Below are positions 57,310 through 64,000 of a stretch of DNA of 64,000 bases, piece after piece. Both the position numbers and the translations under genes were made by a program. The notes below the pieces were generated by a model. The model was not told the origin of the DNA, did not search any database, and saw nothing but the letters and a program-made list of their open reading frames with translations. The stretch is from JABFXX01 sp036489755 (lineage in GTDB: Bacteria > Myxococcota_A > Polyangia > Haliangiales > Haliangiaceae). Each line of letters starts with the position of its first letter. The stretch's first letter is position 1. The DNA is taken from assembly GCA_036489755.1 (NCBI GenBank), contig DASXFD010000001.1:1-64000 (forward strand), given 5' to 3'.

Positions 57310-58574
57310 TCGCGATCGGCGTGCTCGCGCCGGTCGCCGCCGCACGCGCGCAGTCGGTGCGCTATCCGCCCGACGCCGCCGACGCCGACCGCGAAGCCGA
57401 ATCGCACTCCGCGCTGTGGGACTCGGCCGTCGATCCCGAGCGCGCACCGTACGAGCAGCTCGTGCGCGACGCGCGCCGCGCACTCGAGCTGCAGACCGAG
57501 CAAGGTGCGCACACGGCCGTCGACAAGCTCAGCGATGCGATCCATCGCTTGCCGTCGGATCCGCGCGCGTACAGCCTGCGCGGCGAGGCGTATCTCGCGC
57601 TCAAAGATTGGGCGCATTGCGCCGACGACCTCGCGGCGGCAGACAAGCTCGACGTGCCACCGACCGATCGCGATCGCCTCGAGATCGAGCTCGGCATCTG
57701 CCAAGGTCGCGCCGGCCACTACGCCGATGCCGAGCACACGCTCGTGCACGCGGCCGAGCGATCGCCGCACGGCGAGACGTGGCTGCGACTCGGCGAGGTC
57801 CGCATCGCGCTCGGCCGGCTCGACGAAGCCATCGATGCGCTGACCGCTGCACTCGAGACGCCGGAGGGTCGCTCGCCGATCACGCACTGGCTGCTCGCGC
57901 TCGCCTACGATCGCGCGCGCCGGCCCGGCCCCGAGCGTGGTGACAATCCGCCCGCGACCGACGCGCAGCTCGCAGTCGCCGAGGACAACCAGCTCGGCAC
58001 GATCGTCAATCCGCAGTATCCGTGGCTCGGCGTCGGCGAGCGCGAGTACTTGATGGCGCTCGCGTACACCACGAAGCCCGTCTCGTACCTCGATACGTCA
58101 TCGCCGGAGCTCGCCCTGCTCTACTTCCGCCGGTTCCTGGCGATCGCGCCGGAGAGCCCGTGGCACGCGCGTGCCGTCGAGCACATGAAAGCGCTGACCG
58201 CGCTCGTGCTGCCGCAGGCCGTGACGCGCAGCTCGAACAGCAGCTCGATCGTCGAGACGAGCCTCATCCGCGCGGCGATCGTGCCGGTGATGCCGGCGCT
58301 ACGAGCCTGCCTCAGCAAGCAGCCGACGGTCGCCTATAAGATCTGGATGGTGAAGGACGCTCCGAAGTCGCCGGACTCCGTCGATCACACGCGCGTCGCG
58401 CTGCGCCCCGAGACCACGACGATCAAGCTCGACGTCGACATCGGCGATTCGCCGACGACCGCGGAAGACGTTACACACGCGTGTCTCGCAGCGAACGCAG
58501 CGAAGATTGCCTTACCAATCCCGAAAGAACGGGATACTTGGTATCAGACTTCGTTTGTTGTCATCGCGCCGTAA
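57288..58574 (+). CDS. Exported TPR-type protein 3
   Basis: 428 residues from GTG 57288, which overlaps the previous gene by 22 bp. The N-terminal LPLIAIGVLAPVAAARAQ is a signal peptide, supporting this start. TPR-like units follow (AVDKLSDAIHRLPSDPRAYSLRGEAYLALKDWAHCADDLAAAD; TWLRLGEVRIALGRLDEAIDALTAAL). The C-terminal ~110 residues form a beta-rich domain with cysteines at ACLSKQ and HACLAAN that resembles the AgmX/PglI C-terminal type domain of myxobacterial proteins. A hairpin lies just after its stop. Confidence 0.6.
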   Translation: MARLLPLIAIGVLAPVAAARAQSVRYPPDAADADREAESHSALWDSAVDPERAPYEQLVRDARRALELQTEQGAHTAVDKLSDAIHRLPSDPRAYSLRGEAYLALKDWAHCADDLAAADKLDVPPTDRDRLEIELGICQGRAGHYADAEHTLVHAAERSPHGETWLRLGEVRIALGRLDEAIDALTAALETPEGRSPITHWLLALAYDRARRPGPERGDNPPATDAQLAVAEDNQLGTIVNPQYPWLGVGEREYLMALAYTTKPVSYLDTSSPELALLYFRRFLAIAPESPWHARAVEHMKALTALVLPQAVTRSSNSSSIVETSLIRAAIVPVMPALRACLSKQPTVAYKIWMVKDAPKSPDSVDHTRVALRPETTTIKLDVDIGDSPTTAEDVTHACLAANAAKIALPIPKERDTWYQTSFVVIAP

Positions 58575-58584
58575 CCTGTAACAG

Positions 58585-58633
58585 CCCAGTGTCAGGCAGT
58601 TTCGGTTCTGGTGAGACGCTGCTCCAGACTGGG
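58585..58633. terminator. Stem-loop after the TPR operon
   Basis: CCCAGT (58585-58590) and ACTGGG (58628-58633) are exact complements, and the inner GCAG/CTGC pair extends a 15-nt imperfect stem around a 19-nt loop. It starts 10 bp after the stop of the third TPR gene. No T tract follows, so it is only a candidate terminator. Confidence 0.35.
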
Positions 58634-58715
58634 AACTGTCGACGGCAACAAACGCGCGCAACACGCGAGAGCGCGGTCGCGATCGCTGGCACTGTCACTG
58701 CAGTCAGCGCCTGTC

Positions 58716-59582
58716 ATGCAGGGCTTCGTTGTCGTGTTGCTTGCGACTGCGTGCAGCGCGAACGGACCTGTAACACCTGTTGCTGCGCCTGTAACACCGT
58801 CGACACCATCGAGCGCGCGCCGCGATCTGCCGTTGCCCGGCGACGCGAACGGTTTGTACTGGGACGCGAGCGAGCACGCGCTCTACGCGACCGACTCCGC
58901 GCACGACACGCTCGTGAAGTGGACCGACGAAACCGGTTTCACGACGATCGCGCAGCTGCCGCCCTCGTCGAACGTCGAGCTCGGCGGCATCGCGCGATTG
59001 GCCGACGGCACGTTTGCGATCACGTCGTTCGGGTTCGGCAGCGACGGCGGCGTGATCGTCGTCGCGCCGGACCATTCGGCGACGGCGGTGCCGAACCTCG
59101 ACAAGGCGCGCCGCCGGATCGGCATCACGCGCGCGAGCGACGGCACGCTGTACGACGCGTACTTCGTGGTGAACGGCCACGAGCACACCGGCGGCGTCGC
59201 GAAGCTCGATCTGAAAACGGGCGAGACCGACGTGGTCACGCAAGGGCTCGGCAAGGCCGTCGGTGTCGCGGCGACGGCCGCGGGCATGTTCGTCTCGGAT
59301 CAGGAAGCGAGCACGATCTTCGCGATCGACAACGGGACGTTGAAACCGCTCGCGACCAAGTTGCCGAGCGTTGATCTACTGACCGCGCTGCCCGACGGCT
59401 CGCTCGTCACCGGTGGACGAACCGGCGTGGTCACGCGCATCGCGCCCGACGGTACGCAGAGCCAGATCGCATCCGGCTTCGAGCAAGTACGCGGCACCGC
59501 GTACGACGCGGCCGGCCACCGGCTGTTTGTCGTCGAGCATTCCAAGAGCGGCCACCACATCCTGCACGTGCTGCCGCTGTGA
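58716..59582 (+). CDS. Secreted beta-propeller lipoprotein (SMP-30/NHL-like), paralogue A
   Basis: 288 residues from ATG 58716. Signal MQGFVVVLLATAC with lipobox Cys13, a Pro/Thr/Val linker, then a six-bladed-propeller-like sequence (GDANGLYWDASEHALYATDSAHDTLVKW; GIARLADGTFAITSFGFGSDG; GTAYDAAGHRLFVVEHS). It resembles SMP-30/gluconolactonase-type propellers and is clearly paralogous to the gene at 61360. It is the first of four genes translated with tiny gaps or overlaps; its stop overlaps the next start. Substrate unknown. Confidence 0.7.
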   Translation: MQGFVVVLLATACSANGPVTPVAAPVTPSTPSSARRDLPLPGDANGLYWDASEHALYATDSAHDTLVKWTDETGFTTIAQLPPSSNVELGGIARLADGTFAITSFGFGSDGGVIVVAPDHSATAVPNLDKARRRIGITRASDGTLYDAYFVVNGHEHTGGVAKLDLKTGETDVVTQGLGKAVGVAATAAGMFVSDQEASTIFAIDNGTLKPLATKLPSVDLLTALPDGSLVTGGRTGVVTRIAPDGTQSQIASGFEQVRGTAYDAAGHRLFVVEHSKSGHHILHVLPL

Positions 59583-60157
59583 TGAGCGCCGCCGCCACCG
59601 CCGAGATCCGCGAGCTGATCGGCAAGGCCGACGGCGCCGCGCGTGAAGGCGATGGCGCATCGGCGCGCGCCGCGTTCGTCGACGCGGCGGTGTGCGCGTC
59701 GTCGAACGGTATGTGGCGCGCCGCGATCCGCTGTTATCGCCGTGCGCTCGAGCTCGACGTCTGCGACCGCGAGCTCGTCGGCCGCATCGCGACGATCGCC
59801 GGCAAGGCCAACGCCGACTGGCTCGATTACGCGCGCGCACTCGACAACAACCCGACGTGGCCGCCGTTCGGCTGCCGCAACGCGCAAATCGTCGTCGGCG
59901 ATCTCGGCGGGATGATCACGTGCCCCGGCGCCGGCGTCGTGCTCGAGGTGATGATGGGCGAAGGCGATCACGTCGACGTCCATCCCGACGGCCGCTTCGG
60001 TGGTATGCCGCTCGCGATGGCGATGTTGATCGTGCGCCGCGCACTGTGGCCGGCTCCACGCGAGCTGTCGCTCGAACCGCGCTCGATCGCCGTGACGTTT
60101 GCGGCCGGCCCGCGCGTGCGGCTCGACGAGCTCGGCGACTGGCAGGCACTCGCGTGA
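59582..60157 (+). CDS. Small hypothetical protein with TPR-like N-terminus
   Basis: 191 residues, no signal peptide. The first ~70 residues look like a pair of helical repeats (ASARAAFVDAAVCASSNGMWRAAIRCYRRALELD). The rest, with CPGAGVVLEVMMGEGDHVDVHPDGR and MLIVRRALWPAPREL, is not recognised. The start overlaps the preceding stop (TGATG), and an in-frame GTG lies one codon upstream. The stop overlaps the next GTG. Presumably a cytoplasmic partner of the surrounding exported proteins. Confidence 0.55.
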   Translation: MSAAATAEIRELIGKADGAAREGDGASARAAFVDAAVCASSNGMWRAAIRCYRRALELDVCDRELVGRIATIAGKANADWLDYARALDNNPTWPPFGCRNAQIVVGDLGGMITCPGAGVVLEVMMGEGDHVDVHPDGRFGGMPLAMAMLIVRRALWPAPRELSLEPRSIAVTFAAGPRVRLDELGDWQALA

Positions 60158-61284
60158 AGCGCGTCGTTCTAAGTATGGCGGCGGCATGCTCGTCGACGCC
60201 GCCCGCGCCGCCGCAACACGCGCTCGGTATGAACGATCTATCGATCCTGCTGCCGCTGCCCAGCGACACGAACGTGCCCGTGCTCTCGCAGGTCGATCCG
60301 CTCGTGCAGAGCCAGTGGTTCCAGAGCCTCGTGATCGCGCCCGGCGATCTCGGGCCGCGCAGCAACACCGGCTTCACGTACGACCAGTTCCAGGTCGTGG
60401 CGATGCGCTGGGACGTGTGCGATCGCTCGATCGTCGGGCAATGCCCTGCAAACGTCGACGGCCGGCTGCGCTTGATCGTGCAGCCCGTGCAGAACATCAA
60501 CGGCACGATCCAGACGATCGACGTCGCGAGCCACTTGTTCTATCCGATTCCGGCCGCCGAGCTGCCCGATGTCGTCGACCAGCTGCGCGATCTCGCCGCG
60601 CTCGCCGACACGCCCGCCGACGCGCCGCTCGAGGTCAGCCCGGTCGGCAGCAACGCCGCGTACCTCGCGCAGCTGAAGTCACTCGTGCTCGCGTACGCGC
60701 GTCCCGACAACCTCGTGCGCGTCACCGTGATCGGTCAGCTCGCGGGCGCGACGCCCTTCGAGTGGAACATGCGCGAGCTCGACGCGAGCGGCTCGATCTT
60801 CACGCAGACCACGATCCCGCAGATCGGGCTCATCCAGCAGACCGCGCAGCTCGCCGACGGAGACATCACGTATCAAACCGGACCTGGCGATCTTGTCGAC
60901 GAGCCCGCCGGGCTCGCGCTCGGGCTTCAAGGTGCCAATTGGGATGGCGCCGGTTCCGCGAACGAGCGCCTCGCGATCGACGCGCTCGCTCAGGTCATGA
61001 ACCCGACGCTCCACGACGCCGTCGACACGCAGTGCCTCGCGTGCCATGTCGCGACGTACCTGTCGACGTATCGCAGCGGCGAGCTGATGATGGATCCGAC
61101 GACCAGCCCGAGCTGGTATCGCTCGCAGCACAACCTCGACGTCGGCATGCTCGGCAATGACGACCCGAGGCAGATCCGGAACTTCGGATACGTGGGCACG
61201 ACGCCGATCGCGTCGCAGCGCGTTGCCAACGACACTGCACATGCGCTCGACGACGTCGACCGGCTGTTCCCCGCGCGTGAGTGA
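60154..61284 (+). CDS. Lipoprotein with a single CXXCH motif
   Basis: 376 residues from GTG 60154, overlapping the previous stop. A short signal VKRVVLSMAAAC gives lipobox Cys12. The chain contains a conserved-looking beta-rich body (FQVVAMRWDVCDRSI; RLRLIVQPVQNINGTIQTIDVASHL). One heme-c attachment motif, CLACH, is at residues 294-298 near the C-terminus, after DTQ. That would make it a monoheme c-type cytochrome lipoprotein if the cytochrome maturation machinery is present. It lies between two beta-propeller lipoprotein genes. Confidence 0.6.
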   Translation: MKRVVLSMAAACSSTPPAPPQHALGMNDLSILLPLPSDTNVPVLSQVDPLVQSQWFQSLVIAPGDLGPRSNTGFTYDQFQVVAMRWDVCDRSIVGQCPANVDGRLRLIVQPVQNINGTIQTIDVASHLFYPIPAAELPDVVDQLRDLAALADTPADAPLEVSPVGSNAAYLAQLKSLVLAYARPDNLVRVTVIGQLAGATPFEWNMRELDASGSIFTQTTIPQIGLIQQTAQLADGDITYQTGPGDLVDEPAGLALGLQGANWDGAGSANERLAIDALAQVMNPTLHDAVDTQCLACHVATYLSTYRSGELMMDPTTSPSWYRSQHNLDVGMLGNDDPRQIRNFGYVGTTPIASQRVANDTAHALDDVDRLFPARE

Positions 61285-61314
61285 CGTTACAGATCAAGGC
61301 ACACGACGTTACAG
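61283..61314. promoter_or_regulatory. Tandem direct repeats GACGTTACAG
   Basis: Two exact copies of GACGTTACAG start at 61283 and 61305, 22 bp apart (about two helical turns), between the cytochrome lipoprotein stop and the next gene. Related TGTAAC/GTTACA elements occur near the paralogous gene at 58470, 58577, 58769 and 58790. Spacing and repetition suggest an activator or two-component response-regulator site. Confidence 0.45.
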
Positions 61315-61359
61315 CTGTGTTCTCGAAGGCGACCGGGCACACGTGCGAAGACGTCGCGC

Positions 61360-62373
61360 ATGCGAACGATGTTTCTAGCGTTATCGGCCTCGTTTCTCGC
61401 GTGCGGGAGCAACAACAACACGACCGCGGATGCGCCGAAGGTCGCCGATGCGGCCCACGACGCGGGCAGTGGTAGCGGCAGCGGTAGCGGTAACGGCAGC
61501 GCGTTCGCGATCACCGGCTTCGCGAACGGGCTCTACTGGGACTCGACCGCGAACGCGCTGTACTTCACCGAGAAGGTCGGCAGCGCCGGCGGCAACGCAT
61601 TCTGCAAGTGGACCGAGTCGGGTGGGATCGAAGTGGTCGCGTCACTCGACACGATCACCGCTCCGAACCCTGGCCAGATCGTTAAACTCTCCGACGGCTC
61701 GTTCGTGTTTCCGCAGTTCAGCACCGCGAGTGGGTCCGCGAGTCTGAATGGCAACAACAACGGCGTGATTCAGGTCGTCGGCTCGGATGCGACACTGCTC
61801 CTCGAAGACGGTGGCAGCGACGTCGGCCTGTTTCGCTCGGTCGGTTTGACGCTCGGGTCGGACGGATCGACGATCTACCAATCGGCCTTTATCAAAGGGT
61901 CGCCGAACACCGGCTACATTCTCTCCACCGAGCTCGGTAGCGGTAGCGACACCGCGACACAGACGGTCTTCGCCCAAGGCAACGACGCCATGCTCGTTGG
62001 CAAGGTGATCGGCCTCGTCGCGAACGCTGATGGCTCATTTATCCTGGGCGATCAGGACCACAACACATTCTGGAAGGTCTCGGCGCTGGGCGCGCTCACG
62101 ACGTTTGTCGCGACGTACGGGCATCCCGACATGTTGATGGCGCTGCCGAACGGCGACATGCTCGACGGCGGCGGCTCCGCGGTCGGCGGCCGCACGACGG
62201 CGATCAACCACATCGCGGGCTCGGACGGCACGGTCACACCGCTGACGTTCAGCGGCTTCACGTTCACGTACATCGCCGGCATGGCGTACGACGCGGCGAA
62301 CCATCGCCTGTTCGTCGACGATCAGACCGGCGGCTCGAACGACACGATCGACATCCTGCCGTACACGCCCTAA
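61360..62373 (+). CDS. Secreted beta-propeller lipoprotein, paralogue B
   Basis: 337 residues. Signal MRTMFLALSASFLAC gives lipobox Cys15, followed by a Gly-Ser linker encoded by a hexanucleotide run (61465-61500). The propeller region parallels the gene at 58716: FANGLYWDSTANALYFTEKVG, GQIVKLSDGSFVFPQF, LVANADGSFILGDQDHNTFWKV, IAGMAYDAANHRLFVDDQTGG. It lacks enzymatic motifs that I can recognise. The stop overlaps the convergent TetR gene by 4 bp. Two direct repeats lie upstream. Confidence 0.68.
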   Translation: MRTMFLALSASFLACGSNNNTTADAPKVADAAHDAGSGSGSGSGNGSAFAITGFANGLYWDSTANALYFTEKVGSAGGNAFCKWTESGGIEVVASLDTITAPNPGQIVKLSDGSFVFPQFSTASGSASLNGNNNGVIQVVGSDATLLLEDGGSDVGLFRSVGLTLGSDGSTIYQSAFIKGSPNTGYILSTELGSGSDTATQTVFAQGNDAMLVGKVIGLVANADGSFILGDQDHNTFWKVSALGALTTFVATYGHPDMLMALPNGDMLDGGGSAVGGRTTAINHIAGSDGTVTPLTFSGFTFTYIAGMAYDAANHRLFVDDQTGGSNDTIDILPYTP

Positions 62374-62960
62374 CTCGACTTCGAGCGCGTGCTCCGAAGC
62401 ATGCGCTGGAGCACGGCGCCGCCGGCGAGCACGTCGATCGGCAGCCCGAGCTCCGACGCGGCCGACATTCCGAGCGTGAGCACGACGAGTAGCTCCGCGA
62501 GCGCGTGCGCGTCGATGTCATCGCGCACGGTGCCGGATTTTTGGTCCGCGGCCGCGCTCGCCGCGACGCGCGCGACGCCCTGGCGCTGCAATTTCAGGTA
62601 ACGCGCGCGTACCGCCGGCAGGCGCGCGCAGGCGTCGAGCGTGTGGCGGAACCGCCAGGACGGCGTGCCCGTGGTCACGCCCTCGCCCGTCATCACGAGC
62701 GCGATAAACCTGACGATCGTGGCGCGCAGGTCACCGCCGGCGAGCAGCATGTCCTGATGGCGTGACAGCACCTTGTCGATCGCGGCGACGACGAGGTCGT
62801 CGCGATCCTTGAAATGGACGTAGAACGCGCCGCGCGTGAAGCCCGCGCGCGCGCAGATCGCGTCGAGGCTCGCGTCGAGCCCGTGCTCGGCGAACTCGGC
62901 GAGCGCCGCCTTGACCAGCGCCTCGCGGGTGTCGTGTTTCGTCTGCTCGCGGGTTGACAT
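62370..62960 (-). CDS. TetR-family regulator of the divergent hydroxylase
   Basis: 196 residues from ATG 62960 (MSTREQTKHDTREALVKAALAEF). The HTH is about residues 10-55 (LDASLDAICARAGFTRGAFYVHFKDRDDLVVAAID). The ORF could start at ATG 62984, 8 codons upstream, but the chosen start is the one embedded in operator 1 and begins the usual TetR sequence. Twin palindromes with the same half-sites between it and the divergent gene are its likely targets, including its own start. Confidence 0.85.
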   Translation of the reverse strand: MSTREQTKHDTREALVKAALAEFAEHGLDASLDAICARAGFTRGAFYVHFKDRDDLVVAAIDKVLSRHQDMLLAGGDLRATIVRFIALVMTGEGVTTGTPSWRFRHTLDACARLPAVRARYLKLQRQGVARVAASAAADQKSGTVRDDIDAHALAELLVVLTLGMSAASELGLPIDVLAGGAVLQRMLRSTRSKSS

Positions 62961-63005
62961 ACGCACTCGTATGTATAGACTCATTCCACATACGGTACCG
63001 TATGT
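62957..63005. promoter_or_regulatory. Twin operators ACATACG-N4-CGTATGT
   Basis: Site 1 at 62957-62974 (ACATACG-CACT-CGTATGT) and site 2 at 62988-63005 (ACATACG-GTAC-CGTATGT, a perfect 18-bp palindrome) have identical half-sites and are 31 bp apart, close to three helical turns. Site 1 contains the TetR ATG (62958-62960) and site 2 contains the hydroxylase ATG (63002-63004). The half-site resembles the ACATAC element of the E. coli AcrR operator. These are almost certainly the TetR binding sites controlling both genes. Confidence 0.85.
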
Positions 63006-63736
63006 CGACCTTTCTCTTCCTGCTCTCGCTCGAGAATGTCCGCTACGCGCTCGCGGCGGCCCTCGGATTCGGTGCGTTGGTCGTGTGGGGCGAGCGCTGG
63101 CGGCGCCGCCGCGTGCGACCCGAGCCGCTCGGGCGCGGCCAGATCCGCCGCGAGGTCTCGTATTCGGTCGTCACCGCGCTGATCTTCGCCGGCGTCGGCA
63201 CCGCGACGGCGTACGGGGCGCGCGCCGGGATCTTCCATCTCTACGTCCACGAGAACAGCCCGCTGTACTTCGCGCTCACGGTCGCGCTGCTGATCGTGCT
63301 GCAGGACGCGTACTTCTACTGGACTCACCGCGCGATGCACCACCGCTGGTTGTTCCGGCGAATGCATCTCGTCCATCACTTGTCGCGCAACCCGTCGCCA
63401 TGGGCGGCGTATGCGTTCGCGCCCGCCGAGGCGTTCGTGCACGCCGCGTTCGTCCCGCTCGTGGTGCTCGTCATGCCGGTGCATCACGTCGCGCTGTTCG
63501 TGTTTCTGACGTTCATGATCGTGCGCAACGTGCTCGGCCACCTCGGCGTCGAGCTGTTTCCCGCGGGCTTCACGCGCGGTTGGCTGCGGTTCTCGACGAC
63601 CACCACGCATCACGCACTCCACCACTACCGCGTGCGCGGCAACTACGGCCTCTACTTCACGTGGTGGGACCGCATCGCGGGCACGACCGATCCGACCTAC
63701 GAAACGACGTTCGACGCGCTCACCACTACCCCTTGA
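63002..63736 (+). CDS. Sterol desaturase/fatty acid hydroxylase family protein
   Basis: 244 residues from ATG 63002 (a TTG start at 62954 would add 16). Integral membrane di-iron enzyme: three to four membrane helices and the histidine clusters YFYWTHRAMHHRWLF, RRMHLVHHLSRNPSP and THHALHHYRVRGNYG, which bind the two irons. The family hydroxylates or desaturates sterols, fatty acids or carotenoids using O2. The substrate is unknown. Its start codon lies within TetR operator site 2. The 3' end overlaps the convergent mutS2 gene by 11 bp. Confidence 0.88.
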   Translation: MSTFLFLLSLENVRYALAAALGFGALVVWGERWRRRRVRPEPLGRGQIRREVSYSVVTALIFAGVGTATAYGARAGIFHLYVHENSPLYFALTVALLIVLQDAYFYWTHRAMHHRWLFRRMHLVHHLSRNPSPWAAYAFAPAEAFVHAAFVPLVVLVMPVHHVALFVFLTFMIVRNVLGHLGVELFPAGFTRGWLRFSTTTTHHALHHYRVRGNYGLYFTWWDRIAGTTDPTYETTFDALTTTP

Positions 63737-64000
63737 GGAACGCGACGGTCACGCCGTCGCCGCCCTCGCCCTGCTCGCCGGCTCGCACCGCCGCGAGCCC
63801 GGCGTGCGTCGCGAGGTGCGTGCGGATCGCGCTGCGGAGCGCGCCCGTGCCGTGGCCGTGCACGATGAAGATCGAGTCGCGTCCCGCGAGCAGGCTCTCG
63901 TCGACGAAGCGATCGACCTGGGTGATCGCGTCGTCGACGCGGTGCCCGCGCACGTCGATGGTGGTCTCGATCGTGCGCGCGCCGCTCTTGCCGCCGCCCG
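63726..64000 (-). CDS. mutS2: Endonuclease MutS2, C-terminal Smr-domain fragment
   Basis: Only the last ~91 codons are visible; the 5' end lies beyond the window. The sequence TTIDVRGHRVDDAITQVDRFVDESLLAGRDSIFIVHGHGTGALRSAIR is the Smr endonuclease domain, with the DVRGHR start and the HGHGTG motif, ending GGDGVTVAFLKG. In MutS2 this domain nicks DNA and the protein suppresses homologous recombination or rescues collided ribosomes. Assignment as MutS2 rather than a stand-alone Smr protein rests on the typical linker and ending. Confidence 0.85.
   Translation of the reverse strand, partial: GGGKSGARTIETTIDVRGHRVDDAITQVDRFVDESLLAGRDSIFIVHGHGTGALRSAIRTHLATHAGLAAVRAGEQGEGGDGVTVAFLKG

Overview
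The window looks like a chromosomal segment of a high-GC predatory or soil-type bacterium, most likely a myxobacterium (Myxococcota; perhaps the Haliangiales/Kofleriaceae side). This is inferred from the strong G/C third-position bias, the density of secreted lipoproteins with Ser/Gly/Asp-rich linkers, TPR, PEGA and beta-propeller proteins, a Ser/Thr protein kinase with a satellite secreted protein, and a MoxR-DUF58-transglutaminase operon. There is no rRNA or other marker here to settle the lineage, and I found no tRNA, CRISPR array, transposase or prophage gene. Nearly all of the sequence is coding; the only long non-coding stretch is about 26631-27392.

Layout. 1-8.3 kb: a truncated glutamate dehydrogenase, then an rRNA m5C methyltransferase, a tandem-GNAT protein, a Cys-rich lipoprotein, a calcineurin-like phosphatase, rpmE and prfA. 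8.3-13 kb: a large secreted repeat protein with a C-terminal PDZ domain, and on the other strand a DsbA-like lipoprotein, a TlpA-like thioredoxin and a small peptide with a double-glycine leader. 13-16.4 kb: a FadR-type TetR regulator with a textbook operator, fused by start/stop overlap to etfB-etfA, then a BI-1/YccA membrane protein. 16.4-21.4 kb: MoxR ATPase, DUF58 and TgpA-like transglutaminase. 21.4-26.6 kb: an unusual in-frame fusion (FnIII-like part, membrane segment, internal signal peptide, beta-barrel), two small exported proteins and ATP-dependent PEP carboxykinase. 27.4-31.7 kb: kinase, PEGA/TPR-like partner and an Ig-like/LamG lipoprotein.

31.7-41.2 kb is a patchwork of single genes: a lipoprotein, an LPG-synthase-type flippase, SMI1/KNR4, TerB-like, an integral membrane protein, a PEGA beta-barrel protein, an M13 peptidase, a beta-propeller protein and a hypothetical. 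41.2-46.0 kb is a complete tripartite efflux operon (TetR, EmrB-, EmrA- and TolC-like). 46.0-48.2 kb is a divergent pair of an FAD monooxygenase and a GntR-TetR fusion regulator around a 31-bp perfect palindrome. 48.2-55.2 kb is a five-gene operon carrying GH133 and GH63 family glycosidases. 55.3-58.6 kb holds three overlapping genes for exported TPR-type proteins. 58.7-62.4 kb holds two beta-propeller lipoproteins flanking a small protein and a CXXCH lipoprotein. The window ends with a TetR regulator and a sterol-desaturase-family hydroxylase sharing two identical-half-site operators, and the Smr-domain end of mutS2.

The most distinctive signals are regulatory: three perfect operators that physically overlap start codons (13061-13080, 47232-47262, 62957-63005), which suggests leaderless autoregulated transcripts. 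The other notable ones are the double-glycine peptide beside two thioredoxin-fold genes and the 797-residue fusion with an internal signal peptide.
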